59,032 nucleotides of DNA from NCBI GenBank assembly GCA_903906315.1, contig CAIVJW010000281.1:1-59032 (forward strand), given 5' to 3'. This document shows, one piece after another, positions 35,372 through 44,286 of the stretch. The first letter of the stretch is position 1; the number at the start of each line of letters is the position of its first letter. The position numbers and the translations under genes were made by a program. The DNA is from an uncultured delta proteobacterium (GTDB lineage: Bacteria > Myxococcota_A > Polyangia > Polyangiales > Polyangiaceae). The notes beneath the pieces are model-generated. The model was not told the DNA's origin, made no database searches, and saw only the letters and a program-made list of their open reading frames with translations.

Positions 35372-36481
35372 TCACGTCGCGCCCGCCAGTGCCCCGACAA
35401 CTTCGCCGATCTGGGCCTCCCCCAGTTCGGCATACATCGGCAGGGCCAGCGACGTTCCGGCCGCGCGTGCGCTCGACGCGAACACGCGACCGCAGCTGGG
35501 AAGCCCGGCAAAGCACTCCTGCTCGTGCAGCGGGAGCGGGTAGTAAACTTCTGTACCGATGCCGCGGGCTGCGAGCGCCGCTCTGACGTCGTCGCGGCGC
35601 TCGCAGCGCACGACGAACTGGTTGTAGACGTGCCGTCGCCCCGGAGCCTCCTGCGGAAGCTCGATCCGGCAAGCGACGTCGGCGGCCCTCAGTAGCTCGC
35701 AGTACAGTCGAGCGCTGCGCCGGCGCGACTCCGTCCAGCGCTCCAAGTGCCGGAGCTTGACGAGCAAGACGGCCGCTTGAATGGCGTCGAGCCGAAAATT
35801 TCCGCCGACGATGGCGTGCCTGTGCTTCTCCCGAGCGCCGTGTACGCGCAGGAGCCGGAGCCGATCCGCGCGAGCCGAATCGCTCGTAACGACCATCCCG
35901 CCGTCGCCGACGCCGCCGAGGTTCTTCGAGGGGAAGAAGCTGAAGGCACCGTAGTGCCCCATCGACCCCGCGGGGCGCGTGCCGTGGCGCGCCGCGAGGG
36001 CCTGGGCGGCGTCCTCGATGACGACGAGGCCGTACCGGGCGGCAAGGGCGAGGACGGCGTCCATGTCCGCGGTCTGCCCGAAGAGGTGGACAGCAATGAC
36101 CGCTCGGGTACGCGGCGTGATCAGCGCGGCCGCAGCGGTCGGGTCGAGCGTGAAGGTCCGCGGATCGACGTCGACGAACACCGGGGTGGCGCCAACCCGA
36201 GCGACGACGCCGGCCGTCGCGAAGAATGAGTAGTCGGGTACCAAGACCTCGTCGCCAGGACCGATCCCCTCGGCCATCAAGCAGGCGAGCAGTGCGTCCG
36301 TGCCCGAGCTGACACCGACGCCGTACTCGGTGCCGCAAAGCACCGCGATCCGGCGTTCGAGCTCCTCGACGCAGGGGCCGAGAATGAACTGCTGCGAGTC
36401 GAGCACACCGCGCACGGCAGCCTCAATCTCACCGCGAATGGGGCGATGCTGTGCGGCGAGGTCGAGGAACGGGACCGGCAT
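35372..36481 (-). CDS. wbpE: WbpE-type UDP-3-keto-sugar aminotransferase
   Basis: 369 residues of the DegT/DnrJ/EryC1 family. It starts PVPFLDLAAQHRPIRGEIE and has Asp157 in VVIEDAAQA and the PLP lysine Lys186 in SFFPSKNLGGVGDGG, the WbpE/WlbC-type active-site segment. WbpE converts UDP-2-acetamido-3-keto-glucuronic acid to the 3-amino sugar in the UDP-GlcNAc3NAcA pathway. The preceding genes are WbpD- and WbpB-like, so three consecutive steps of that pathway are encoded together. It lies 20 bp after the acetyltransferase gene. A 3-amino sugar without the carboxyl group is the alternative, because no WbpA is present in the window. Confidence 0.9.
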   Translation of the reverse strand: MPVPFLDLAAQHRPIRGEIEAAVRGVLDSQQFILGPCVEELERRIAVLCGTEYGVGVSSGTDALLACLMAEGIGPGDEVLVPDYSFFATAGVVARVGATPVFVDVDPRTFTLDPTAAAALITPRTRAVIAVHLFGQTADMDAVLALAARYGLVVIEDAAQALAARHGTRPAGSMGHYGAFSFFPSKNLGGVGDGGMVVTSDSARADRLRLLRVHGAREKHRHAIVGGNFRLDAIQAAVLLVKLRHLERWTESRRRSARLYCELLRAADVACRIELPQEAPGRRHVYNQFVVRCERRDDVRAALAARGIGTEVYYPLPLHEQECFAGLPSCGRVFASSARAAGTSLALPMYAELGEAQIGEVVGALAGAT

Positions 36482-36501
36482 CGGACTTGTACCCCGACCT
36501 C

Positions 36502-37143
36502 TCAGGCGACGCCCGCCGACGGTGGCTCGATCAGCATCGCCGAAGGGAGGGCGTGATCCTCGGGGACGTCGAGGCAGCAGAGGACGCCGGGCGCGAACTC
36601 GCGATAGGCGAAGCCGCTCGCCGGGCAGACGTGGACCGCATCCACCTCGCGGCGCACCAGGGGTACGCCGTGGCGTCCTACCCAGCCGACGCGGCGCGCG
36701 GGCACCCCCACCACGAGCGCATAGTCGGGCGCGTCACGCGTGACGACGGCCCCCGCACCCACGAGCGCATAGCGGCCGACGGTGACACCGCAGACGATCG
36801 TTGCGTTCGCGCCGACGCTCGCGCCACGCCGGATTCGCGTGCGCTCGTAGCGCTCGCGACGGCTCACCTCGGCGCGTGGGGTCGACACGTTGGTGAGCAC
36901 GCAGGACGGCCCGAGAAAGACGGCGTCCTCGACGATCACCCCGTCGTAGATGGAGACGTTGTTCTGGACCTTGACGTCATCGCCGACGACGGCGTCGCCG
37001 GCGACGTAGCACCCCTGGCCGAAGCTGCAGCGGCGACCGATGCGCGCCCCGCTCTGCACGTGGCAGAAATGCCAGATCCGCGTGCCCTCGCCAATCTCGC
37101 AGGGCTCGTCGACGTACGACGACTCGTGCTTGAAGTAGCTCAC
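36502..37143 (-). CDS. wbpD: WbpD-type UDP-amino-sugar N-acetyltransferase
   Basis: 213 residues from GTG 37143, which overlaps the WbpB stop in GTGA. From the first residues it forms a left-handed beta-helix of hexapeptide repeats (YVDEPCEIGEGTRIWHFCHV, GARIGRRCSFGQG, AVVGDDVKVQNN, VFLGPSCVLTNV), ending TVGRYALVGAGAVVTRD and VVGVPARRVGWV as in WbpD/WlbB. These acetyl-CoA enzymes acetylate the 3-amino group of the UDP-sugar. The last 40 residues (a short Cys-containing tail) are longer than in the roughly 190-residue relatives. Unlike the NeuD-type gene at 19.0-19.7 kb, this acetyltransferase is intact. Confidence 0.9.
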   Translation of the reverse strand: MSYFKHESSYVDEPCEIGEGTRIWHFCHVQSGARIGRRCSFGQGCYVAGDAVVGDDVKVQNNVSIYDGVIVEDAVFLGPSCVLTNVSTPRAEVSRRERYERTRIRRGASVGANATIVCGVTVGRYALVGAGAVVTRDAPDYALVVGVPARRVGWVGRHGVPLVRREVDAVHVCPASGFAYREFAPGVLCCLDVPEDHALPSAMLIEPPSAGVA

Positions 37144-38105
37144 GACCCGCGGCTCGCCTCGACGAGCTGGGGGTGCGCCTCGTTGCCGAACGGGGCCATC
37201 GAGGCGGTCCGAATGCGGTAGGCGAGCTCGATCGATGGCCGCGCGTCGGCGATGCCGACACCCTCGCCGGCGAGGGTGCGCTCGTAGACGCGAGTGTGCA
37301 GGTCCGCGAAGCCATCGGTGAACTCGACCTCGTGACCGTCCACGATGATCGACCGATGGGTCGTGCGACCGCCGGGCACCGCCGGGAAGGGCAGGTCGGC
37401 GCGGTCGACGGAGAGCAGCCAGCGCACGTTCGCGCGCGCGAGCTCGAGGTAGCCGGCGGCGCGGCTCGCTTCCTGAACGTGCACGACCGAGCGCTCCGCG
37501 GGACCAAACAGCCACAGGAGCAGATCGAAGAAGTGAACGCCGATCTTCGTCGCCACGCCGCCAGATCGTTCTTCGGAGCCCTTCCAGGACAGGTGGAACC
37601 AGCCGCCGCGCGCGGTGATGTACGTGAGGGTCACCTCGTGCCTGCGGCCGGCAACATCAACCTGACGGAGGCGACCTCGTAGCGCAAGCAGCGCCGGGTG
37701 GACGCGGAGCTGCAAGACCGTGAAGACGCGGCGTCCCGTCTCCAGCTCGAGGGCCTCGATCGCGTCGAGGTTCCACGGGTTGATGACCAGGGGCTTCTCG
37801 CAGATCGCGTCAGCCCCGTTGCGGAGGGCGAGTCGGATGTGCGCGTCGTGCAGGTAGTTCGGCGAGCAGATGCTGAGGTAGTCGATCCGGTGCTCACGCG
37901 GCCCCCGACGGAGCTTGTCTACGTGACGCTCGAAGCGCTCGATCTCGCGAAAGTACTTCGCGTCGAAGCTGTAGCTGTCGAGGATACCGACGCTGTCGTG
38001 CGGGTCGGCCGCGGCGACGACTTGGTTGCCGGTCTCCTGGATGGCCTTGAGGTGCCGAGGCGCGATGTACCCCGCGACACCCGTGATGCCGAAGTTGAGA
38101 GGCAT
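37140..38105 (-). CDS. wbpB: WbpB/WlbA-type UDP-GlcNAc(A) 3-dehydrogenase
   Basis: 321 residues of the Gfo/Idh/MocA family. FGITGVAGYIAPRHLKAI is the NAD-binding start, DSVGILDSYSFDAKYF and the signature Lys104 in CEKPLV follow, then the Asn-Trp segment NPWNLDAI typical of WbpB/WlbA. It oxidises C3 of UDP-GlcNAcA (or a related sugar), giving the 3-keto compound used by WbpE. MPLNFG at 38105 is the start; the open frame to 38402 lies in the preceding gene. It is 4 bp after the PglF-like gene and overlaps wbpD. WbpA and WbpI homologues are not in the window, so the substrate must come from elsewhere. Confidence 0.93.
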   Translation of the reverse strand: MPLNFGITGVAGYIAPRHLKAIQETGNQVVAAADPHDSVGILDSYSFDAKYFREIERFERHVDKLRRGPREHRIDYLSICSPNYLHDAHIRLALRNGADAICEKPLVINPWNLDAIEALELETGRRVFTVLQLRVHPALLALRGRLRQVDVAGRRHEVTLTYITARGGWFHLSWKGSEERSGGVATKIGVHFFDLLLWLFGPAERSVVHVQEASRAAGYLELARANVRWLLSVDRADLPFPAVPGGRTTHRSIIVDGHEVEFTDGFADLHTRVYERTLAGEGVGIADARPSIELAYRIRTASMAPFGNEAHPQLVEASRGS

Positions 38106-38109
38106 GTGC

Positions 38110-40068
38110 CTACCCGGCGGCGCCGGCCACGTCCGCGGCTCGGGGCCGGACGGCAGCTTCGGCGGCGGGCTCGCGGACGATCGGCCCGATGGGCTCGGCC
38201 CGAACCATCTCCGGCACGACCGCGCGCAGGGCCGCGCGCACCACATCGCTCGTCGGCTCCCGCGTGGCCGCGCGCAGCTGGGAGAGCGCCCGGGAGATTT
38301 CGTCCCAGTCCCGCGCCACCATGGTGCCGTCGAAGATCTTCGAATGCCGCGTCTTGCGCATCTTCTCCGCGTCGAACCCGAGCTCCTCGAACAGCTTCTC
38401 ACCCGGACGAACGCCGGAGAATTGGATGCGAATATCCTCGTCGACCACGAAGCCGCTCAAGCGGATGAGGTCGCAGGCGAGGTCGACGATCTTCACGGGC
38501 TCACCCATGTCGAGCACGTAGATCTCGCCTCCGTGCCCCATCGCCGCGGCCTGGAGCACGAGCTGGCTCGCCTCAGGGATGGTCATGAAGTAGCGCTTCA
38601 TCTCCGGGTGCGTGACCATTACCGGCCCGCCCTTCGCGATCTGCGCTTTGAAAGTCGGGATGACGGACCCGGCCGAGCCGAGCACATTGCCGAAGCGAAC
38701 GGCGACGTACTTCGTCGACGACCTCTGCGACAGGGCCTGCACATACATCTCGGCCACGCGCTTCGTGGCGCCCATCACCGAGCTCGGGTTGACGGCCTTG
38801 TCGGTGCTGATGAGGACGAACGCATCGACCCGGTGCCGATCCGCGGCGTCCGCGACGGCCTTCGTCCCGAAGACGTTGTTCTTCACGGCCTCGCCGGGGT
38901 TCCACTCCATCATCGGCACGTGCTTGTGAGCGGCCGCGTGGATGACGACGTGCGGCGCCTGCTCGGTGAAGACGGCGTCGAGCCGCTCCCCGTCGCAGAC
39001 ATCGCACATCGCCGGCACGATCGGGAGGCTCGGGAACGCCTCGAGCAGCTCCTGGTGAATGAGGAAGAGATGGTACTCGGAGCGCTCCACGAGGACGAGC
39101 CGCTCGGGTGCGAGCAAGGCAACCTGCCGGCAGAGCTCCGAGCCGATCGACCCCCCAGCCCCCGTCACCAGCACGCAGCGGCCGCGCACGAACCGCTCGA
39201 CGAGGTCCGTCTCGAGCTGGACGGCCTCGCGCCCGAGGAGATCCTCGATCGAGACCTCGCGGATGCGGGACAGGTTCACCTTGCCATCGAGGATCTCGTG
39301 CACTCCGGGCACGATCTTGACCGCGATGTCCTGGTCGGCGCAGATCTGCTGGATCCTGCGGATCTGCTTCCCATCGGCGCGGGCGATGGTGATGATCGCT
39401 TGCTTGACGCCGAGCGCGAGGGCGATCCCGCCAATCTTGTCGGTCGTGCCGAGCACCGGCAGCCCCTCGACGACCATGCCCACCTTGAGGGTGTCGTCGT
39501 CGATGAAGCCGACCGGGCTGATGCCGAGCTCGGCATGCTTGGCGATCTCGCGAGCGACCGACACGCCCGCCTGCCCCGCGCCGATGAGGAGCGTCGCCTG
39601 CGCCGCGGGGGCGCGGCTGCGACGTGGGGCCGCTGCCAGCATCGCGCTGCGCTCCGTCTGAACACGGCGCGCGACTCGGATGCCGGCCGTGCCGAGCAAG
39701 GCGAGCATGAAGTCGATGCCAATGACACCAAACGGAATGACGGCATACTCGAAGAAGTAGTGGACGCTCCAGAGCCGCGACGACGCGATGCGAACCCCCG
39801 CGAGCCCGACCGCGGCAATCGTCAGGGCTGAGGCGATGCGGCGTACCTCGCGAAGACCGACGTAGCTCCAGGCGAAGCGCGGCACGCCCCTCGCTGCGAG
39901 CGCCAAATACTGGAACCCCACGACGTAGGGCCACGTGAGCAGCCAGCTCTTGAACATCGAGAACGGCGGCCACCCCTCGAAGCGAAGCAGGAACGCAAAG
40001 AGGTACGCCAGCGACAGGACCGTGAGGTCCGCCAGCACCTGAGACGTTCGTGTGAGGATCCGTCGCAT
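38110..40068 (-). CDS. PglF/WbpM/CapD-type UDP-GlcNAc 4,6-dehydratase, membrane-anchored
   Basis: 652 residues. Four N-terminal membrane segments (about residues 10-130) lead to two Rossmann parts: one with LLIGAGQAGVS (about 158-168) and the catalytic one with LVTGAGGSIGSE (about 298-309). The catalytic segment STDKAVNPSSVMGATKR at about 418-434 has Met in place of the usual Tyr of SDR enzymes, as in PglF/WbpM. FMTIPEAS and GEKLFEEL follow. The enzyme makes UDP-4-keto-6-deoxy-GlcNAc from UDP-GlcNAc at the membrane, the first step to bacillosamine and FucNAc-type sugars. It heads block D; a DegT aminotransferase and the PglC-like enzyme, 19-21 kb away in block B, are the expected partners. 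Confidence 0.95.
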   Translation of the reverse strand: MRRILTRTSQVLADLTVLSLAYLFAFLLRFEGWPPFSMFKSWLLTWPYVVGFQYLALAARGVPRFAWSYVGLREVRRIASALTIAAVGLAGVRIASSRLWSVHYFFEYAVIPFGVIGIDFMLALLGTAGIRVARRVQTERSAMLAAAPRRSRAPAAQATLLIGAGQAGVSVAREIAKHAELGISPVGFIDDDTLKVGMVVEGLPVLGTTDKIGGIALALGVKQAIITIARADGKQIRRIQQICADQDIAVKIVPGVHEILDGKVNLSRIREVSIEDLLGREAVQLETDLVERFVRGRCVLVTGAGGSIGSELCRQVALLAPERLVLVERSEYHLFLIHQELLEAFPSLPIVPAMCDVCDGERLDAVFTEQAPHVVIHAAAHKHVPMMEWNPGEAVKNNVFGTKAVADAADRHRVDAFVLISTDKAVNPSSVMGATKRVAEMYVQALSQRSSTKYVAVRFGNVLGSAGSVIPTFKAQIAKGGPVMVTHPEMKRYFMTIPEASQLVLQAAAMGHGGEIYVLDMGEPVKIVDLACDLIRLSGFVVDEDIRIQFSGVRPGEKLFEELGFDAEKMRKTRHSKIFDGTMVARDWDEISRALSQLRAATREPTSDVVRAALRAVVPEMVRAEPIGPIVREPAAEAAVRPRAADVAGAAG

Positions 40069-40374
40069 CTGCCTGCACCAGATCTGCCGGAAGCGGTCCG
40101 CCGGGTGTTGCCTTTACCGCGCCGCCCGAGACATGCAGAGCCCGTTGCCGGGACTCTGGGCCCGTGTGGATCGACCCCCGTCCGCCGGGGCTCGGACCGC
40201 ATGCGCCTACCAGCGAACCTTCAGTTTCCTCGCCCTCGCCGAACGTTCAACCATTGAGCAGCGGCTCACGCTTGCTAGCATGCGGGACAAGAGTGGGGCA
40301 AGGTGCCCCGGTATGCTTCCTCGGTCCGACCCCGGGGCCGCTTCACCCGTGCCGGCCCGAACGTCGCCCCGCCC
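40069..40374. other. 306-bp intergenic gap between gmd and the PglF-like gene
   Basis: No coding pattern on either strand. It probably contains the promoter of block D, read leftwards. A short stem CCCCG/CGGGG lies at 40176-40190 and nested six-base palindromes GCTAGC and GCATGC around 40275-40285. No boxes clear enough to name. Confidence 0.35.
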
Positions 40375-41373
40375 TCACCCCCGCGCCCGCTTCTCGCGCG
40401 CCGCCAGCTCGACGTCCGAGTCGACCATGCGGTCCACGAGCTCCTGAAATCCGACCTTCGGCGACCAGCCGAGGACGCGCTTTGCCTTGGACGGATCCGC
40501 GAGGAGGAGGTCGACCTCCGCCGGGCGCAAGTAGCGCGGGTCGCTCTTCACGTGCTCGCGCCAGTCGAGGCCGGCGCGCGCGAAGGCGAGCTCGAGGAAC
40601 TCGCGGACGCTGTGGGTCTCGCCGGTGCCGATGACGAAGTCGTCGGGCGTTTCCTGCTGCAGCATCAGCCACATCGCCTCGACGTAGTCGGCGGCGTGGC
40701 CCCAGTCGCGCTTGGCGTCCAGGTTGCCGAGGAAGAGCTCCTTCTGCAGGCCGTGCTTGATGCGGCCGACCGCGCGCGTGATCTTGCGCGTGACGAAGGT
40801 CTCGCCGCGGCGCTCGCTCTCGTGGTTGAAGAGGATGCCGGTGACCGCGAACAGGCCGTACGCCTCGCGGTAGTTCTGCGTCATGTAGAACGCGTAGGCC
40901 TTGGCCGCGGCGTAGGGGCTGCGCGGGTGGAAGGGCGTCGTCTCGCGCTGCGGGGTCTCGACGACCTTGCCGTAGAGCTCGCTCGAGCTGGCCTGGTAGT
41001 AGCGGCAGCGGACGCCGAGCTTGCGGACGGCCTCGAGGAGGCGGGTGCTGCCGAGGCCCGTGACCTCGGCGGTGTACTCGGGGATGTCGAAGGACACGCG
41101 GACGTGGCTCTGCGCGCCGAGGTTGTAGACCTCGTCGGGCTGCACCTCGCCCACGATCGCGTGGAGCGACGAGGCGTCGTTGAGGTCGCCGTAGTGCAGG
41201 AGGAGCTTCACGTCCGACTCGTGCGGGTCGCGGTAGACGTGGTCGATGCGCTCGGTGTTGAACGAGCTCGAGCGGCGCACGACGCCGTGCACCTCGTAGC
41301 CCTTCGAGAGCAGCAGCTCCGCCAGGTAGGAGCCGTCCTGGCCGGTGATCCCGGTGACGAGCGCGCGCTTCAT
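40375..41373 (-). CDS. gmd: GDP-mannose 4,6-dehydratase
   Basis: 332 residues. [13 protein letters not shown] is the GMD NAD loop; [19 protein letters not shown], the catalytic Ser in SSSELYG and YAAAK, and [17 protein letters not shown] are all characteristic. It makes GDP-4-keto-6-deoxymannose, precursor of GDP-fucose, rhamnose or perosamine. ATG 41373 is the start; the open frame that runs on to 42096 covers the next gene. No GDP-fucose synthase, RMD or PerA partner is in the window, so the final GDP-sugar is unknown. It sits 46 bp after the GT39-like gene, at the end of the minus-strand run that begins at gap, and borders the polysaccharide locus. Confidence 0.95.
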   Translation of the reverse strand: MKRALVTGITGQDGSYLAELLLSKGYEVHGVVRRSSSFNTERIDHVYRDPHESDVKLLLHYGDLNDASSLHAIVGEVQPDEVYNLGAQSHVRVSFDIPEYTAEVTGLGSTRLLEAVRKLGVRCRYYQASSSELYGKVVETPQRETTPFHPRSPYAAAKAYAFYMTQNYREAYGLFAVTGILFNHESERRGETFVTRKITRAVGRIKHGLQKELFLGNLDAKRDWGHAADYVEAMWLMLQQETPDDFVIGTGETHSVREFLELAFARAGLDWREHVKSDPRYLRPAEVDLLLADPSKAKRVLGWSPKVGFQELVDRMVDSDVELAAREKRARG

Positions 41374-41419
41374 GGGCGCGCAAAGTCGCACGAGGCGCCG
41401 CCCGAGTCCATCGCTCCGC

Positions 41420-42961
41420 TCAGGGCGAGAGCTCGCGGCGCCACAGGCCCCACGTGCCGCGCGCGATGTCGGGGTCGCGGCCGAGGAGCGGTGCGGCGGT
41501 GGGGGGGACGCGCGCGACGACCGCGTCGGGGTGGACCTCGGCGAGGCGCAGCGCGAGCGCGTCCGTGGAGGCGAAGGTCGAGGGTTCGGTAGGGCGGCGG
41601 GGGTCGATCGAGCGGTCGAGGACGAGGTCCTCGGGCCGACCGGAGGCCGCGACGACCGCGAAGTAGCCGTAATCGACGACCTCGAGGAGCGCCCGGCCCC
41701 CGAGCGGGAGCTCGCGCCCGAGCGCCGAGCCGATCGCGCGCTCGTCGGTGCGCTGCGCGAAGGCCGAGCGATCGGGCGGCCGCAGCAGCGACGCCGTGGC
41801 GACGAGGATCGCGGCCGGCGCGAAGGCCGCGATCGGGGCCCGGCGCGCGAGGGCGACCCGCGCCTCGAGGAGCCGCGCGAGCGCCGTGGCCGCGAACGCG
41901 CCCGCGGTGACGGCGACGAGCAGCAGGGCGAGGAGGGTCGCGCGCTCGGGGTGATGCGTGGGCGCGCCGTCGCGGACCATCGCGACCGCGAGCGCGGCGA
42001 GCTGGACGGCGACCAGCGCGGCGGGCCGGCCGATCGTCGCGAGGGACCGGGCCAGCGCTCCGCGATCGACGATCGCCAACGCGACGATCGACGCACCGAG
42101 GAGGCCGAAGAGCTCCGGCTCGGCGCGGATCATGGCCACCGGGTAAGCGACGAGGCGATCGAGCGGGCGCGCCTCGCCGGCGCCGCCGACGGCGCGGCTG
42201 TACGCGGAGACGCGCGCGAGAAAATGCAGCGCTTCGCCGTGGGCATGGCGGTTCCAGGCCATCCAGCCGAGCGGCGCGGCGAGCGCGATCGGCGCGGCGA
42301 GCGCGACGAGGCCTCGATGCGGCTCGGCGCGGCGCGCGTCGACGAGCGCGGCCAGGGCGAACGCGGCCGCGAGCGGCCAGAGGTCGTAGCGCGAGAGGCA
42401 CGCCGCGCCGATCGCCGCGGCCCCGGCGAGGCGAGCGCGCGCGGAGGTGCCCGCGATCGAGGTCGCGACGCCGAAGAGGCCGAGCGCCGCGGTCGGGAGC
42501 TCGGGCACGGTGGCGACGCCGAGGCGCGCGCTCCACGGGAACACGGCGGCAACCAGGGCCCCGGCGAGCGGCGCGTGCGGGGCGAGCGACCCCCCAGCCC
42601 GCGCGAACAGGCGGCGTGCGGCGGCCAGCACGAGCAGCGCCGAGACCACGCCGAGCAAGACCGAGACGAAGCGCGCCGTCCCGAGCCCGCGCCCGAAGAC
42701 GCGCATCGCCGCGCCCACGACCCAGAACGGCAGCGGCAGCCAGCTCGTGCCGCTCGCGTCGAAGCGCGGCGCCCGAGCCCACTCCTCGGCGATCACGACG
42801 CGGGCGTAGTCGTCGTCGCTGACGGCCTCGAAGCCGGCCGCGAGGACGGAAGCCCCGATGGCAGCCTTGGCGAGGGCGGTCAGCGCGAGATCGCGGACCG
42901 AAAGGGGTGGGGCGGCAGCCGGCGCGACGTCGGCAGGCTCGGCGCCGCCCCGAGCGCGCAT
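41420..42961 (-). CDS. GT39/ArnT-like integral membrane glycosyltransferase
   Basis: 513 residues, Ala-rich, with about ten to eleven membrane segments. The first periplasmic loop has the acidic pattern [17 protein letters not shown], equivalent to the Asp-Glu catalytic loop of the GT39 (PMT/ArnT) and related GT-C families; [18 protein letters not shown] follows. The last 110 residues form a soluble domain. GT-C enzymes use polyprenyl-phosphate sugars as donors on the periplasmic face, and the Dpm1-like enzyme at 50204-50944 could supply such a donor. It lies between secG (13 bp) and gmd (46 bp). Acceptor unknown. Confidence 0.75.
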   Translation of the reverse strand: MRARGGAEPADVAPAAAPPLSVRDLALTALAKAAIGASVLAAGFEAVSDDDYARVVIAEEWARAPRFDASGTSWLPLPFWVVGAAMRVFGRGLGTARFVSVLLGVVSALLVLAAARRLFARAGGSLAPHAPLAGALVAAVFPWSARLGVATVPELPTAALGLFGVATSIAGTSARARLAGAAAIGAACLSRYDLWPLAAAFALAALVDARRAEPHRGLVALAAPIALAAPLGWMAWNRHAHGEALHFLARVSAYSRAVGGAGEARPLDRLVAYPVAMIRAEPELFGLLGASIVALAIVDRGALARSLATIGRPAALVAVQLAALAVAMVRDGAPTHHPERATLLALLLVAVTAGAFAATALARLLEARVALARRAPIAAFAPAAILVATASLLRPPDRSAFAQRTDERAIGSALGRELPLGGRALLEVVDYGYFAVVAASGRPEDLVLDRSIDPRRPTEPSTFASTDALALRLAEVHPDAVVARVPPTAAPLLGRDPDIARGTWGLWRRELSP

Positions 42962-42974
42962 CGGCGCGACGCGC

Positions 42975-43247
42975 TTACTTGTCCTGCTTCGTGTCGGCCG
43001 ACTCGCGCAGCTCGCGATCGCCGGCGGACGACAGGTAGGCGAGCGAGATGCTGGTGGCCATGAAGATGGCCGCGCAGATCGCCGTGAGCCGAGTCATGAA
43101 GTTGCCTGCGCCGCGGCCGCCGAAGACCTGCGCCGTCGCGCCGCCGAGCGACCCCAACCCGCCTCCCCGACCCTGCTGCAGCAGCACGACGAGGATCAGG
43201 AAGAAGCAGACGACGACGTGGAGGATGCTGAGAAGCGTCTGGAGCAT
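42975..43247 (-). CDS. secG: preprotein translocase subunit SecG
   Basis: 90 residues. Two membrane helices (about 2-20 and 53-72) flank the conserved LLQQGRGGGLGSLGG loop and the segment FGGRGAGNFMTRLT typical of SecG. It is a non-essential part of the SecYEG channel in the inner membrane. The order gap-pgk-tpiA-secG is widely conserved in bacteria, which supports the call. The last 20 residues form a charged tail. Confidence 0.95.
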   Translation of the reverse strand: MLQTLLSILHVVVCFFLILVVLLQQGRGGGLGSLGGATAQVFGGRGAGNFMTRLTAICAAIFMATSISLAYLSSAGDRELRESADTKQDK

Positions 43248-43340
43248 GGGTCTACGCGGGGGGGGTTCTTCGACCTGCGGCCACCCGGCCGGTGGTCCGA
43301 CGCGAGGCGGATCGAGCGGGGCGTTTTAGACTGCTTCGGG

Positions 43341-44117
43341 CTAGCGCGCCAGCTCTTGCGCCGCCGCGGCGATCTTCGCGAAGCCGGCCGCGTCGAGCGA
43401 GGCGCCGCCGACGAGGCCGCCGTCGATGTCCGGCTGCGAGAGCAGGCCGGCCGCGTTGTCGCCCTTCATGCTGCCGCCGTAGAGGATGCGCGTCGCGTGG
43501 GCGAGCGTCTCCGACGACTGCCAGAGCAGGCCGCGGATCATCGCGTGGACGGCCTGGGCGTCCTCCGGCTTGGCGACCTTGCCGGTGCCGATCGCCCAGA
43601 CGGGCTCGTACGCGATCACGCCGAAGCCGGGCTCCTTGGCCAGCTCGGGCAGGAAGGCGCGCACCTGGCGCTCCACGACCTCCATCGTCCGGCCGGCCTC
43701 GCGCTCCTCGAGCGTCTCGCCGCAGCAGGCGATCGGGCGCAGGCGCGCGGCGATCGCGGCGGCGACCTTGCGCGTGACGATCTCGTCGGTCTCGGCGTAG
43801 AGCGCGCGCCGCTCGCTGTGGCCGAGGATGACCCACGTCACGCCGGAGTCCTTGAGCATCGAGGCGCTGACCTCGCCCGTGAAGGCGCCGGACGCCTCGG
43901 CGGACATGTTCTGTGCGGCGACCGTCACGGCCGAGCCCGTCGACTCGAGCGCGTGCGCGGCCCCCGCGAGCGCCGTGAAGGGAGGGCCGACGACCACGTC
44001 CACCGCGTCGTAGGCGGCCGAGGCCTTGGCCACGCCGGTCGCCAGGCCGAGGGCGTCTCGCCCGCCGGCGTTCATCTTCCAGTTGCCCGCGATGAGCGGC
44101 CTACGCGACTTGTTCAT
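43341..44117 (-). CDS. tpiA: triosephosphate isomerase
   Basis: 258 residues, the usual length. Lys14 in AGNWKMN, His100 in VILGHSERR and the catalytic Glu171 in AYEPVWAIGTGK are all present, as is the phosphate-gripping loop following it. It interconverts dihydroxyacetone phosphate and glyceraldehyde-3-phosphate. The gene is third in the gap-pgk-tpiA-secG run, 169 bp after pgk; that gap has an imperfect stem near 44219-44247 that might reduce downstream transcription. Confidence 0.97.
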   Translation of the reverse strand: MNKSRRPLIAGNWKMNAGGRDALGLATGVAKASAAYDAVDVVVGPPFTALAGAAHALESTGSAVTVAAQNMSAEASGAFTGEVSASMLKDSGVTWVILGHSERRALYAETDEIVTRKVAAAIAARLRPIACCGETLEEREAGRTMEVVERQVRAFLPELAKEPGFGVIAYEPVWAIGTGKVAKPEDAQAVHAMIRGLLWQSSETLAHATRILYGGSMKGDNAAGLLSQPDIDGGLVGGASLDAAGFAKIAAAAQELAR

Positions 44118-44286
44118 TGGTTCGCAATCCTGCTCCGGGGCGGTGCCCGCCCCTCCTGTGCCCCGACCGACCTCCCGCTCTCCCTCGGGACAGGGGGAGC
44201 CGCGCGACGCGACCTCCGAGCCCCCCCTCCGTTCGAGGAGAGGGGCTCGGGGGCGAGGGCTGCTAGCGCGCCCGATGGCGGCGGAT

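Noticed and set aside
38026-39831. 601-codon plus-strand open frame over the PglF-like and WbpB genes
   Set aside because: Composition like random GC-rich sequence; the minus strand encodes clear enzymes with catalytic motifs.
41374-42096. Extension of gmd into the GT39-like gene
   Set aside because: Low-complexity Ser/Arg/Pro sequence in a different frame from the membrane protein; GMD homology begins at 41373.
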